This document shows, piece after piece, positions 44,927 through 54,226 of a stretch of DNA of 64,000 nucleotides; the first letter of the stretch is position 1, and each line of letters opens with the position of its first letter. The position numbers and the translations under genes were made by a program. The stretch spans positions 2,932,501-2,996,500 of the forward strand of contig NZ_CP054021.1 of assembly GCF_005862305.2 (NCBI RefSeq), written 5' to 3'. The notes beneath the pieces were generated by a model that was given only the letters and a program-made list of their open reading frames with translations, searched no databases and had not been told where the DNA came from. The DNA comes from Rhizobium indicum. Lineage in GTDB: Bacteria; Pseudomonadota; Alphaproteobacteria; Rhizobiales; Rhizobiaceae.

Positions 44927-45574
44927 TCAGTAGTTCGCAAGCACGCCCTGACGGACGACTTCGAGATGATCGGTCATGGCTCGGCGAGCCGCCTCGGCAT
45001 CGTTGGTGGCCAAGGCAAGCAGAATCGCTCGATGTTCCCGCACGCCCGGCTTTGCGCGCACGACAGGCAGCTGCCGCTCGAAGATCGTTGTGTAGCGCCG
45101 CATCTCCCCAATAGTGGTTGCCATAAAGGGGTTGCGGCTCTCGCTTGCGATATAGTTGTGAAGCGCATCGTCAAACGCCCAGACCACCTCTGGGTCAGGT
45201 TCGGGGTCGGCCTCGATCTCGTCAAGCATCCTTGTCAAAGGATCCAGTTCAAGTCGCGAAACGTGGGAACTGGCGAGCGCGGCTGCAGTTGGTTCGAGCA
45301 GCATCCTCATGGTGAGACTGTCAAGGTAGTCCTTGAGACTGATGACCCTGACCGAGAGAACGCCTTTTTCGTTTCTGACAAGTAGTCCCTCTCCTTCGAG
45401 ACGTCCCAGCGCGTGGCGCATGGGAGAACGCGAAACGGCATGTTTCGTCGCCAGGCGGCGTTGCTGGACGACCGATCCCCCCGCGAGCCTGGCTGATAGA
45501 ATATCGGCCAGCAGGGAACGGTAGGTTTCGTCAGCAAGGCTGGAGTCGCCAACTTCATTCAGACCATCGTCCAT
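44927..45574 (-). CDS. GntR/FadR-family transcriptional regulator (first copy)
   Basis: This is a 215-residue regulator. It has an N-terminal winged helix (YRSLLADILSARL to RNEKG, with SRSPMRHALGRLEGEGL) and a C-terminal FCD-type ligand domain (TMRMLLEPTAAALASS, EHRAILLALATNDAEAARRAM). It likely represses the ABC/dehydrogenase operon until the substrate binds. The ATG at 45574 is preferred to a GTG six bases upstream. It is transcribed toward the operon it probably controls and is divergent from a second GntR gene. Confidence 0.92.
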   Translation of the reverse strand: MDDGLNEVGDSSLADETYRSLLADILSARLAGGSVVQQRRLATKHAVSRSPMRHALGRLEGEGLLVRNEKGVLSVRVISLKDYLDSLTMRMLLEPTAAALASSHVSRLELDPLTRMLDEIEADPEPDPEVVWAFDDALHNYIASESRNPFMATTIGEMRRYTTIFERQLPVVRAKPGVREHRAILLALATNDAEAARRAMTDHLEVVRQGVLANY

Positions 45575-45692
45575 CTGCACTCGTTCCAGTCCTTTTCCAA
45601 ATCGGCTATCATATGTAACAAGTGATCGCGTAAGGAAAGCACGATGCCGCGTCGAGCGGCCAACGCCCTAAAGAACAAGGAAATGGCAAACA

Positions 45693-46376
45693 GTGACAGA
45701 CGCTTTGGCGGCCCCGGGTCGGAAAATCGCGGAGAAAGGGCAGCACAATCTTGCATCGCTGACCTACAAGGCCGTGTCCGACATGATCCGGCATCGCCGG
45801 CTGAAAGGCGGGCATGTCATCGTTGAGGCAAGGCTTGCCGAGACACTCGGGATTTCGAGGACGCCGCTGCGCGAAGCGCTGCAGAGGCTAGAGGGCGAAG
45901 GCCTGGTTCGCAAGGGCGATGGCCGAAACTACGTCGTGCGACAGGTGGATGTCGGCGAGTATCTTCAAAGCTTGAAACTGAGATTGTTGATCGAACCTGA
46001 AGCAGCGGTATTGTCGATCAACGCCATTCCGCGACGTCTTTTGATGAGCGTCCGGCAGGAAATTCACGACCTTTTGGGCGCGACGGCGTATCACACAGAC
46101 GCGCATTGGTTCTCGGATGACAATCTCCATAACATGATCATCGATCATTGCGGTAACGCGGTAATGGCAAAGGTACTGCGGGAGCTTCGGGCGACCACGC
46201 GTCTCTTCGAAATCGACCGCCTGAAAGATCGCCTGAAGCCGGACTCCACGGAACATCTCGTTATCATCGAGGCGATCGACCGGGGCGAGGTCGAAGAAAC
46301 GCGCCGAGCTGTCGGCCAACACATCGAAAGCCTAATCGCATTTACGCGAATGCATCTACAAGTCGCTGACCTTTAG
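45693..46376 (+). CDS. GntR/FadR-family transcriptional regulator (second copy)
   Basis: This 227-residue regulator has the winged helix TYKAVSDMIRHRRLKGG, ISRTPLREALQRLEGEGLVRK and an FCD-type C-domain (FSDDNLHNMIIDHCGNAVM, HLVIIEAIDRGEVEETRRAV). No ATG is at the start; a GTG at 45693 follows AAGGAAA. The two divergent GntR genes share 118 bp of promoter region, so they may cross-regulate. Its target could be the ABC operon or genes outside the window. Confidence 0.88.
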   Translation: MTDALAAPGRKIAEKGQHNLASLTYKAVSDMIRHRRLKGGHVIVEARLAETLGISRTPLREALQRLEGEGLVRKGDGRNYVVRQVDVGEYLQSLKLRLLIEPEAAVLSINAIPRRLLMSVRQEIHDLLGATAYHTDAHWFSDDNLHNMIIDHCGNAVMAKVLRELRATTRLFEIDRLKDRLKPDSTEHLVIIEAIDRGEVEETRRAVGQHIESLIAFTRMHLQVADL

Positions 46377-46691
46377 TATTGCAGTTGCATTTTTGTGTGT
46401 CACGGCAAGACGGGTTGGATGCGGGCGGAGGCGGGGGGCGACACCGGCCCGTGGTGGCAGCAGGCTATTCTGGTGCGTGGTCATTGGGACGCGGCTGGTT
46501 GTGCGACATCGTGTGTGTCCATGCCCTTGAGACATTGGCTGGCCAAATCGGCGTGTTCGCATCATGGCCAGCGCTTTACTCACCTGAGGAAAGGGAGAAT
46601 GATATCTGCAGTCCGCCGGTCTTTTGGTGAACCTCGCTTGGTCGGAACGATCAGATCGCCGCACGTCCCATAGCGAGTTCCAAGGTTCAAA
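46377..46691. other. Gap between the second GntR and LysR genes
   Basis: No gene or clear element is seen. The right end probably holds the promoter of the LysR gene. The open frames here lack ribosome-binding sites. Confidence 0.4.
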
Positions 46692-47549
46692 ATGCAGCAC
46701 TTCGACACAGATGCGCTCGCGACATTCGTGGCAGTGGCCGACGCCGGTGGCTTTACTGCAGCAGGGATGAGGATCGGCAAGTCGCAAGCGGCCGTCAGTC
46801 TCATCATCGCCCGTTTTGAAGAACAGATCGGGCGGAAGCTGTTTGACCGGACAAGACGCGGCGTGCACCTGACTGAAACAGGCGAGATCCTGATTGGCTA
46901 TGCCCGCCGTATCATTGCGATCGAGGACGAGGCGCTGGCAGCGCTCGATCCAGGTGCCATGCGCGGCTATGTCCGTCTTGGAATGCCGGACGACTACATC
47001 GAGCTGTTTGGCAAGCCTTTGATCGAAGAGTTTTCGCGCGCCAATCCCCGTATCCAAGTCGAGATCCAGTGCGACTTCTCCCGCTCCCTCGAGGCGATGG
47101 TCGAACACGGCACTATCAATCTCGCTATCATCACTCGTGCACCGGATTCAATCGTCGGCGAATTGCTGCGTCGCGAGCCGCTGGTCTGGTATGGACCTCC
47201 GGATGGGCAGATTGAACGACAGCGGCCCCTCCCTCTTGCCTTGTTTCCAGAGAAGGATTGTCGAGCACGGCCCCATATCGTCCACGCTCTCACCCAGGCC
47301 GGCATCGGATGGCGAGCGGCATGGACATCCTCACATCTGCCGTCGATTCAGGCGGCGCTGGATGCGGGTGCCGCGGTTACAGCTTTGCCGGCCTCGGTCG
47401 TCGCTTCGCGACACCGCCGTCTGACCGCGGAAGACGACGGCCTGCCGTCGCTGAAACCGCTTGAGATCGCCCTTCTCGTTCCACATGGCGCGCGCGCCGC
47501 TGTTCGCACGGTCGCTAGCTTCGTCCGCTCGCATTTTCAGCAGCTTTGA
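46692..47549 (+). CDS. LysR-family transcriptional regulator
   Basis: This 285-residue regulator has an N-terminal winged helix (FVAVADAGGFTAAGMRIGKSQAAVSLIIARFE) and a C-terminal periplasmic-binding-like sensor domain from about residue 90. The end of the DNA-binding domain, FDRTRRGVHLTETGEIL, is typical. It converges on the class III aminotransferase gene with 92 bp between stops. It may control the TRAP operon or other genes; LysR factors usually act on a divergent gene, but none adjoins it here. Confidence 0.93.
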   Translation: MQHFDTDALATFVAVADAGGFTAAGMRIGKSQAAVSLIIARFEEQIGRKLFDRTRRGVHLTETGEILIGYARRIIAIEDEALAALDPGAMRGYVRLGMPDDYIELFGKPLIEEFSRANPRIQVEIQCDFSRSLEAMVEHGTINLAIITRAPDSIVGELLRREPLVWYGPPDGQIERQRPLPLALFPEKDCRARPHIVHALTQAGIGWRAAWTSSHLPSIQAALDAGAAVTALPASVVASRHRRLTAEDDGLPSLKPLEIALLVPHGARAAVRTVASFVRSHFQQL

Positions 47550-47641
47550 CACTATCTACTGTCCCCGTGATCAGGGTCGCGATCCGGTGAACGGCCAGTT
47601 GCAGGGCATATGGGTTTCAGGATCCCAAAACAGGAAATTGG

Positions 47642-48877
47642 CTAGGCCGCCATGTCTCTTGCGGCGTCTTCAAAAATACCGATCATCTCGTCGATAACGT
47701 CATCGGTATGGGCATTGGAAAGATAGAGACGACCGAAGGCAAACGGCATGATCAACAGCCCGCGGCGGCGCAGCGCCTCGTGAAGTTTGAGGGTCATGAC
47801 GGCATTTGCCCTGTCCAGCGTCTCTGCGTAGTTCGAGGGCGGGCTATCGGCAAACCAGATTGTAAACACGGAGCCCTCCCCAGAGGTTGAAACCGCCCTG
47901 CCATAACTGGCAAAAGCTGAATTTATGCCATGCCTTAACCGCTCGCCGCGCGCCAGCAAGGCGGCGTAATCGAGGTCTCTCAGAACCTGAAACGTTGCGG
48001 TGACGGCGGCTGTGGCCACAGGATTGCCGCTGTAAGTCCCGGCGCGGTTGACTGTACCCTCTTCTGCAAGCGCCATGAGGTCGGGTCGACCGACGACAGC
48101 GGCCACTGCGACGCCACTGCCGATGGCTTTGCCCACGGTGGCCAGATCTGCTTCCACCTCCATGCTATGCCCCGTCAGCCCGAATCGCGTGCGAAATCCC
48201 ATCAGCACTTCGTCGAGAATGACAAGCGCGCCATGGCGCCGCGCCGTCGCTTCCACATGAGCAAGATAGCCGGGCGCTGCCGGGATGCATCCCGCATTGG
48301 CCAGCATCGGTTCCAGGATGACGGCAGCGATGCCACTGTTTTCCGCGAACAGTTGATCGACGTCATCGAAGTCGTTGAAGCGCAGCAGCGTGGTTCGCTC
48401 GTGCACCGGCCTTGCGTTTGTGAGCATTGCCGCATCGGCGGATCCCGCCTGGCCTAGCGTGACGTCGTCATACCAGCCATCATAGCCCGCAGCCATTTTT
48501 GCGATATAGGAGCGGCCCGTGGCAGCGCGAGCAAGTCGGCAAGCGAGATGAACAGCCTCACTGCCGGTATTGGTAAAGATCGCCCGCGACAAGTGCTGCG
48601 TCGCCGCGGTCAGCACGCTGGCAGCTTCCTCCTCTCCATCATGGGCAAAGGCCGGCATCGGCCCATTGCGCAGGGCGGCAGTGACTGCCTTGACAACCAG
48701 CGGATTCGCATGGCCGATCACCGTCGCCCCAAATCCGAGCGCCGTATCGATATACTGGCGCTGTCTGTCGTCCCAGATATAGGCACCTTGGGACCGTCGG
48801 GCGACAAAGGGTTTGCCGTCCATGGGTGGCAAGGCCCGCCCGGCGCTGGAGATTCCCCCAACCAGATGTGTCGTCAT
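47642..48877 (-). CDS. Class III aminotransferase (glutamate-1-semialdehyde aminomutase-like)
   Basis: This 411-residue PLP enzyme has NTGSEAVHLACRLARAATGR for phosphate and cofactor contacts, ILDEVLMGFR and the PLP lysine in TVGKAIGSG. It resembles glutamate-1-semialdehyde 2,1-aminomutase but stands outside heme genes and beside a TRAP transporter. A catabolic omega-aminotransferase or racemase is more likely, with substrate unknown. The start at 48877 fits the family N-terminus; upstream codons are shared with the intergenic region. It is probably the last gene of the TRAP operon. Confidence 0.88.
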   Translation of the reverse strand: MTTHLVGGISSAGRALPPMDGKPFVARRSQGAYIWDDRQRQYIDTALGFGATVIGHANPLVVKAVTAALRNGPMPAFAHDGEEEAASVLTAATQHLSRAIFTNTGSEAVHLACRLARAATGRSYIAKMAAGYDGWYDDVTLGQAGSADAAMLTNARPVHERTTLLRFNDFDDVDQLFAENSGIAAVILEPMLANAGCIPAAPGYLAHVEATARRHGALVILDEVLMGFRTRFGLTGHSMEVEADLATVGKAIGSGVAVAAVVGRPDLMALAEEGTVNRAGTYSGNPVATAAVTATFQVLRDLDYAALLARGERLRHGINSAFASYGRAVSTSGEGSVFTIWFADSPPSNYAETLDRANAVMTLKLHEALRRRGLLIMPFAFGRLYLSNAHTDDVIDEMIGIFEDAARDMAA

Positions 48878-48912
48878 CGTATTTGTCCATTCGTTGCGGC
48901 CACGGACGGTTG

Positions 48913-50199
48913 CTAGAACCCGAAGTAACGCGGAAGCCATTCCGTCGTCTCCGGAATGAAGGCGACGAGCAGGAGGCAGATGTTGCTGGTAATGAAGAAC
49001 GGGATAAGCCTGCGCGTAACCGCGTTCACCCCGACCTTGGCGACGTTGCAGACGACGAAGATGTTGGTGCCCACTGGTGGCGTGAACAATCCAATACCCA
49101 GCGCCATCGTGAAGATCAGACCAAGTTGATAGGGCTGAAGCCCTGCTTCGACGCCGATCGGATGAACGATCGGTGCGAGGATAATCAGAGAAGGCCCAAG
49201 GTCCGCCCAGGTGCCGACGAAGGTCAAAAGCGCCAGGATGAGCAGGATCGTGATGGTCGGACCGGCCCCCCAGGCATGAAGGAGCCCGGCGGTCCATTGC
49301 GGAATCTGCTCGACGGTCAGTATCCAGGAAAATGGAACGGAAACAGCCATGATGATCATAATTGCGCCGGTCATGCGCACCGTCTCCACCCCGATCTTCC
49401 AAAGGCCGGCCAAGGTAATTTCGCGGTAGAGGACACCTCCGACCAGAAGAGCCCAGACCACTGCCACGAAGGCAGCCTCCGTCGTTGTCGCAAGCCCACT
49501 CAGCATGGAACTGAGAACCGCAATAGGCATCATTAACGCAGGGAGCGCCCGCAAAACGTGCTTGCTGAAGCTTGTTACGGTCGGACGGGTCTCCGACTTT
49601 GGAAAGTTCTCCTTCACCCCGACCCACCAGGCCGTGAGCATGAATGTGACCGCCAACATAAGACCCGGAATGATGCCTGCTGCAAATAGCCCACCGATTG
49701 ATGTATCCGTTATGACCCCGTACATGATCATCACAACGCTCGGCGGCAGGATGATGCCGAGCGTCCCGGCTGCGGCCGTAACTGCTGCAGCGAAGTCTCT
49801 TGGATAGCCCCGTTCGGCCATCGCCGGGATCATGATGGCGCCGACAGCACCCGTGTCGGCCGTGGCCGATCCGGTAATTCCGCCATAGATCATGCAGGTC
49901 GCGACATTGACGACACCCAATCCTCCTCGCACCCATCCGACCATGTCATTGGCAAGGTCGATGATCCGGCGTGTCAGGCCACCCTCGTTCATGATGCCGC
50001 CGGCGACGAGAAACAGCGGGATGGACGCCAATGAAATGGAATCGGCTCCCATATAGACCTGTTGCGCAAACCAGGAAGGTGGGAGCGGAACCAGACCGAA
50101 ATAAATGACGACAAGAGTGGAAAACGCGATCGACCATGCGACCGGCACACCAGTGTAGAGCGTGATGGCGAAGACGCCGAAGAGAACCAGAAGCGTCAT
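48913..50199 (-). CDS. TRAP transporter large permease (second TRAP system)
   Basis: This 428-residue DctM protein has many membrane segments and blocks SIPLFLVAGGIMNEGGL, TADTGAVGAIMIPAM and GTLGIILPPSVVMI. It is unrelated in detail to the first TRAP permease at 10796. The start at 50199 overlaps the DctQ stop (ATGA). The gene follows dctQ and precedes the aminotransferase gene. Confidence 0.94.
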   Translation of the reverse strand: MTLLVLFGVFAITLYTGVPVAWSIAFSTLVVIYFGLVPLPPSWFAQQVYMGADSISLASIPLFLVAGGIMNEGGLTRRIIDLANDMVGWVRGGLGVVNVATCMIYGGITGSATADTGAVGAIMIPAMAERGYPRDFAAAVTAAAGTLGIILPPSVVMIMYGVITDTSIGGLFAAGIIPGLMLAVTFMLTAWWVGVKENFPKSETRPTVTSFSKHVLRALPALMMPIAVLSSMLSGLATTTEAAFVAVVWALLVGGVLYREITLAGLWKIGVETVRMTGAIMIIMAVSVPFSWILTVEQIPQWTAGLLHAWGAGPTITILLILALLTFVGTWADLGPSLIILAPIVHPIGVEAGLQPYQLGLIFTMALGIGLFTPPVGTNIFVVCNVAKVGVNAVTRRLIPFFITSNICLLLVAFIPETTEWLPRYFGF

Positions 50200-50750
50200 T
50201 GGCCACGCTCCCGGAATGCTGAAACGATGCGCGCAATCGCAATGACAGCCAGAGTGGCGCCCATGAAGACGATGATGCTCTGAACGGTCCAACTCGGCGC
50301 GCGCATGACGGGAGTGGGAACAAATCCCGTGCGCGCAAGCATGGCCTTGCCGCTCCACAGAAAGGCGGCGGCAACGGTGAGCAGGATGAGATTGTGATAG
50401 ATGCGAAACCAGCGGTTCCGACCACTGGTGGACGTGTTGCCGTCGATGGAAACATTTTCGCCGGCGACCTCCGACAGAACAGCACCGATCGCGGTCGTCC
50501 ACAAAAACAGGATGCCGACCATTTCAAATGACCAAGTGATTCCGGAGAGACCGAGATAGCGGCCCACGGCGCCAAGCCCGGTCGAGAGGATTAGGGCGAC
50601 GACAACGAGGACACCAACGATCGTCATCACGAAGACCGCTGAAGAAGCCAGGCGTTTCATGGGGCTTTCCATCAAAGGAGGAAGTGGTGCACGAGCAACG
50701 AATGCGGCAAGGACACGTCGGAGGACCGATCGCATCCTCGCCGTAGGCAT
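50196..50750 (-). CDS. TRAP transporter small permease (second TRAP system)
   Basis: This 184-residue DctQ protein has four membrane helices and a DctQ-like core (SFEMVGILFLWTTAIGAVLSEVAGENVSIDG). The first ATG at 50750 is three bases after the binding protein's stop; an ATG at 50660, preceded by GGAAAG, gives a shorter and more typical protein. The first 30 residues are unusually basic, which makes the later start plausible. Confidence 0.88.
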   Translation of the reverse strand: MPTARMRSVLRRVLAAFVARAPLPPLMESPMKRLASSAVFVMTIVGVLVVVALILSTGLGAVGRYLGLSGITWSFEMVGILFLWTTAIGAVLSEVAGENVSIDGNTSTSGRNRWFRIYHNLILLTVAAAFLWSGKAMLARTGFVPTPVMRAPSWTVQSIIVFMGATLAVIAIARIVSAFRERGQ

Positions 50751-50753
50751 TGC

Positions 50754-51752
50754 CTATTTTCCGGCTGCTGCCGAGCGCACGGACGACACCAGATCGTCCC
50801 CCCATTCCGCCCCGAATTTCGCGTAAACAGGATCAACCATCGCACGGAAGGGTGTCGTGTCCACCGTCGTTACGGTGACGCCCTTCGACTTGAGGTCCTC
50901 GATGACCTGGGCATAGACCTCGTCAAGTTTTCCGCGGTACCAGATCGTCGTCTCTTCGACTGCCTTGGTCACCGCAGCCTGGTTTTCCGGGCTCAGAGCG
51001 TCGAAGCGCTCCTTGTTCATGAACCAGTAATTCGGCGTCCAGATATAGTTCGAGACCGATAGGAACTTCGCGCTCTCATACCATTTCTGATCCGCGAAAT
51101 CGCGTATTTCCGGCTCCACGCCGTCGACCACATGCGATTGCAGCGAGGTATAGACCTCCCCGAATGGAATCGATTGCGGCAGGGCGCCCAGCTGTTCGAT
51201 GGTTGCAAGAATGACGGGGTTGGGCGGTGTCCGCAGCTTCAGACCCTTGATATCCTCCGGTGTGGCGATTGATTTGCTGACGGTTGCAAATTGACGGAAA
51301 CCGGAATCAAGCGCTCCCAGCATCTTGAAGCCGTTGTCGGCACCCGTGTCGAAGACTTTCTTCCCGACTGGTCCGTCGAGAAAGGTGTGCGCCGCGTTTG
51401 CATCGGAAAACAAGAACGGCAAGGTGACGACGTTGAGCTTCGGATCGATCGCATCGGCAACGCCGCCTAGGCCGATATCGATGGAGCCGGAGCCGACACC
51501 ATCGGCGATCGGTCCCTCATCGCCCAACTGACCATCTGGAAAAATCTGGACGGTGAGGCCGCCCTTGGTTTCGCCGGCGAGCTTGTCGGCGAACATGATG
51601 ACAGCCTCCTGAATGAGGCTCTTCGAGCTTGACGCGTGGGCGAGCCGAAGAGTTTCGGCATTCGCTTGGCCGGTGCAAAGCAACAGGATGCCGGCGATGG
51701 TGGACATGGAAAGCCGACCGGCGTGAGCCCGCATGATATTGAACTCTAACAT
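50754..51752 (-). CDS. TRAP transporter substrate-binding protein (second TRAP system)
   Basis: This 332-residue DctP periplasmic receptor has a signal peptide with cleavage near QANA at about residue 32. Conserved blocks are GKKVFDTGADNGFKML, LKLRTPPNPV and GEVYTSLQSHVVDGVEPEIRD, the ligand-carboxylate region. The ligand is unknown, but with the aminotransferase downstream an amino or keto acid is plausible. It is the first gene of a dctP-Q-M-aminotransferase operon. Confidence 0.93.
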   Translation of the reverse strand: MLEFNIMRAHAGRLSMSTIAGILLLCTGQANAETLRLAHASSSKSLIQEAVIMFADKLAGETKGGLTVQIFPDGQLGDEGPIADGVGSGSIDIGLGGVADAIDPKLNVVTLPFLFSDANAAHTFLDGPVGKKVFDTGADNGFKMLGALDSGFRQFATVSKSIATPEDIKGLKLRTPPNPVILATIEQLGALPQSIPFGEVYTSLQSHVVDGVEPEIRDFADQKWYESAKFLSVSNYIWTPNYWFMNKERFDALSPENQAAVTKAVEETTIWYRGKLDEVYAQVIEDLKSKGVTVTTVDTTPFRAMVDPVYAKFGAEWGDDLVSSVRSAAAGK

Positions 51753-51973
51753 GTTACCCTCTTTGTCATTGTTATGACCAAGAGTATGTGCGGCCTCTCT
51801 CAGGGGTTCAATCGGTAAAGCAACGTCTTCGATCAGGAAACGTTATGTTGCTATATCAGATCGTTATGCTGCGCCGCTTGTCACGCAACTGTCCCAAATT
51901 AACCCATTAATTAGCATTCACTTGCATGCGCAGACCACGATGCTACCGTCGCCGACATCGTGGGGGATCGCGT

Positions 51974-52231
51974 ATGACAATTGAAGAGCTGATCGATCTG
52001 CAGGAAGCAGGCTCAAGGGCGCGGGTGCTCGGCCTGAAGGCCCACGAAAACCCATACCTCGCCGCCCATAGGATGCCTACTGGTGATACCGGCGCCCTCG
52101 GAGATTGGCTTGCGCGCCACGACGCGTGGAAGTTCGGTTGGGAAGCGGAGGACGCTAGCCGCGAAGGTAGAATTGTTACGCACTTCAAGGAGCTGATCTC
52201 GATTGCCAAACGAGGTGCGCTCGATGCCTAA
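51974..52231 (+). CDS. CrpP/RMF-like small protein
   Basis: This is an 85-residue small basic-acidic protein. The segment GSRARVLGLKAHENPYLAAHRMP and the end of the domain, WLARHDAWKFGWEAEDA, match the CrpP family. Those proteins resemble ribosome modulation factor; CrpP was first named from a fluoroquinolone-resistance gene on a plasmid, a claim that does not extend to all relatives. Chromosomal copies in rhizobia have no proven role. GGGGGAT precedes the ATG at 51974. Confidence 0.75.
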   Translation: MTIEELIDLQEAGSRARVLGLKAHENPYLAAHRMPTGDTGALGDWLARHDAWKFGWEAEDASREGRIVTHFKELISIAKRGALDA

Positions 52232-52315
52232 CGTTATTGATGGTGGTTCGCTCGCGACGCGTTCGGTTTTCTTGCCCGTCACGGCGAACCTCTTTCACCA
52301 TCGGATTGCCAGCGT

Positions 52316-54118
52316 TCAGGCCTTTTCGAAGAGCGGTGAGATCACCATTTCCGGCACCAGCACCAGGCCCTTGTCGGTTATCCGGATTTCCGGGATGACC
52401 GACAGCGGGATAAGGTTGAAGCCCATATAGGCGATGGTGCAGCCTGCCTTTTCCCATTCGAGCTTCAAGGCCTTTACCTCGTCGGCGACCTGGTGCACGC
52501 GCTTGTCGGACAAAAGCCCGGCGATCGGCAGCGGCACCATGGCCGTCACCTTGCCGTCCATGACGACACAGACGCCACCCTGCTTTTCTTCGATCGCGTC
52601 GAGCGCCACCTGCATGTCCGCGGCATTCGTGCCGGCGACGATGATGTTGTGGCTGTCGTGGCCGACCGAGGATGCGACGGCGCCTTGTCTGAGCCCGAAA
52701 CCGTTGAGCAGTCCGTGGGCGACATTGCCGGCAGACTTGCCGTGACGCTCCACCACCGTCACGAAGCAGAGGTCGTGCTTGTCGAAATGGGCTTGCCAGT
52801 CATTGGCCGGTTCCAGCGTGACGGTGACATGGCCGAGGGTAATGCCAGGCAGCTCCGTCTTGATCGTATGAGCGACGACCGTCTCCGTCGGTAGGTCCGG
52901 TGTCAGCTTGAGATTTTTTGGCAGCTTGACCGTGTGGTAGGCGGCATCCGGATAGCGGTACGGTTTCGACAGGGCTTCGTCGAGGATCGGCGTGATCTTC
53001 TTGCCGTCGACGACGAGTTCGCCGCCATACCAGGTGCTAACAGGCGTAAGGTCGTCGCTGAGAAGCATCAGGTCTGCGCGGCGGCCGCCGCCCAGACCGC
53101 CGATTTCGCCTTCCATGCCGAACCGCGTCGCGGCGTGCAGCGAACCCATCGCCCAGGCCTGTTCCGGCCTCATGCCGTATTTCACGGCTTCGCGCGTTAC
53201 CCAGTCCAGGCCGAAGGCAAGCAGATCTTCGGCATCACGGTCGTCGGTGCAGACGGCGACGCGCTTGTGGGAGGCGCCGAGCTCGGTGATCGTCTTGATC
53301 GCCTGCGGCAGCGAATGCCAGGGAGTCTTGGGCGGGCCGCCGCGCAGGAAGATCCATACGCCGGCTTCCAGCAGGTCGTCGGCAATGTCGCGGTCGATGG
53401 CTTCATGCGTGTCGGTGACGCCGGATGCGGCATAGGCGGCAACGAACTCTCGTCCGTAGACATGGCCCGACACCGGCCTGCCGCGCCCGAGTGCTGCAGC
53501 CAGGATCGCATGGCTGCGCTCGTCACCCATCGCAACGGGGACGAAATCCATCTTCTCGCCGAGAGCCACGGCTTCCGGCCACTTGTCGAACAGGGCGGCG
53601 ATCTTATCCGGCGTCAGGTCGCCGCCGGCTGTTTCCAGATCCGGCGTCGTCGCCGGCACGGTGCTCGGCACGGTCAGGAAGATCGACAGCGGCGCCTGCC
53701 GTGCATCCTCGAGCATGGCCTCGACGCCGGCGACGTCCATGACGTTGCCGATCTCGTGGCTGTCGCAGAAGATCGTCGTCGTGCCGTTGAGGAGCGCCGC
53801 TTCGGCATAGGCGCAGGCCGTCACCATCGAGGATTCGATATGGATATGCGGATCGACCAGGCCCGGGGCGATGATGCCACCCCCGGCGTCGTAGAGCTTG
53901 GCGCTCCCGCCTCTGTAGCTGCCGGCAGGCTTCACGGCTGCGATGCGGCCACCCGAAATCCAGACTTCGCGTCCGTCGAGAAAGCGCTCCGAATAGGTAG
54001 ACAAGACGCGTGCACCCTGGATGACCAGGTCGGGTTCGCGACGAGCGGAGGCGACATCGGCAAGACGGCGGGTCATGGTCGAGAGCGGCTGAACGGAGAA
54101 GCGGGTAAGCGTGCTCAT
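52316..54118 (-). CDS. ade: Adenine deaminase
   Basis: This 600-residue metal-dependent amidohydrolase converts adenine to hypoxanthine and ammonia. The metal motif [10 protein letters not shown] lies in an N-terminal TIM barrel beginning at about residue 30, [11 protein letters not shown] follows, and the C-terminal domain carries [21 protein letters not shown]. Length and motifs match the Ade family. It is the last gene of the minus-strand operon that starts beyond the right edge, 108 bp after the aminotransferase. Confidence 0.95.
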   Translation of the reverse strand: MSTLTRFSVQPLSTMTRRLADVASARREPDLVIQGARVLSTYSERFLDGREVWISGGRIAAVKPAGSYRGGSAKLYDAGGGIIAPGLVDPHIHIESSMVTACAYAEAALLNGTTTIFCDSHEIGNVMDVAGVEAMLEDARQAPLSIFLTVPSTVPATTPDLETAGGDLTPDKIAALFDKWPEAVALGEKMDFVPVAMGDERSHAILAAALGRGRPVSGHVYGREFVAAYAASGVTDTHEAIDRDIADDLLEAGVWIFLRGGPPKTPWHSLPQAIKTITELGASHKRVAVCTDDRDAEDLLAFGLDWVTREAVKYGMRPEQAWAMGSLHAATRFGMEGEIGGLGGGRRADLMLLSDDLTPVSTWYGGELVVDGKKITPILDEALSKPYRYPDAAYHTVKLPKNLKLTPDLPTETVVAHTIKTELPGITLGHVTVTLEPANDWQAHFDKHDLCFVTVVERHGKSAGNVAHGLLNGFGLRQGAVASSVGHDSHNIIVAGTNAADMQVALDAIEEKQGGVCVVMDGKVTAMVPLPIAGLLSDKRVHQVADEVKALKLEWEKAGCTIAYMGFNLIPLSVIPEIRITDKGLVLVPEMVISPLFEKA

Positions 54119-54226
54119 GAAAACCTCATTTCCAGGGCTCGGGGGAGGACAGGCAAGATTGTAGGGAACGCCGTAAGGGGAGGGAAGCGCGAATAGTTCT
54201 TGTCTCTGGCCTCAAACGGATGCCAG

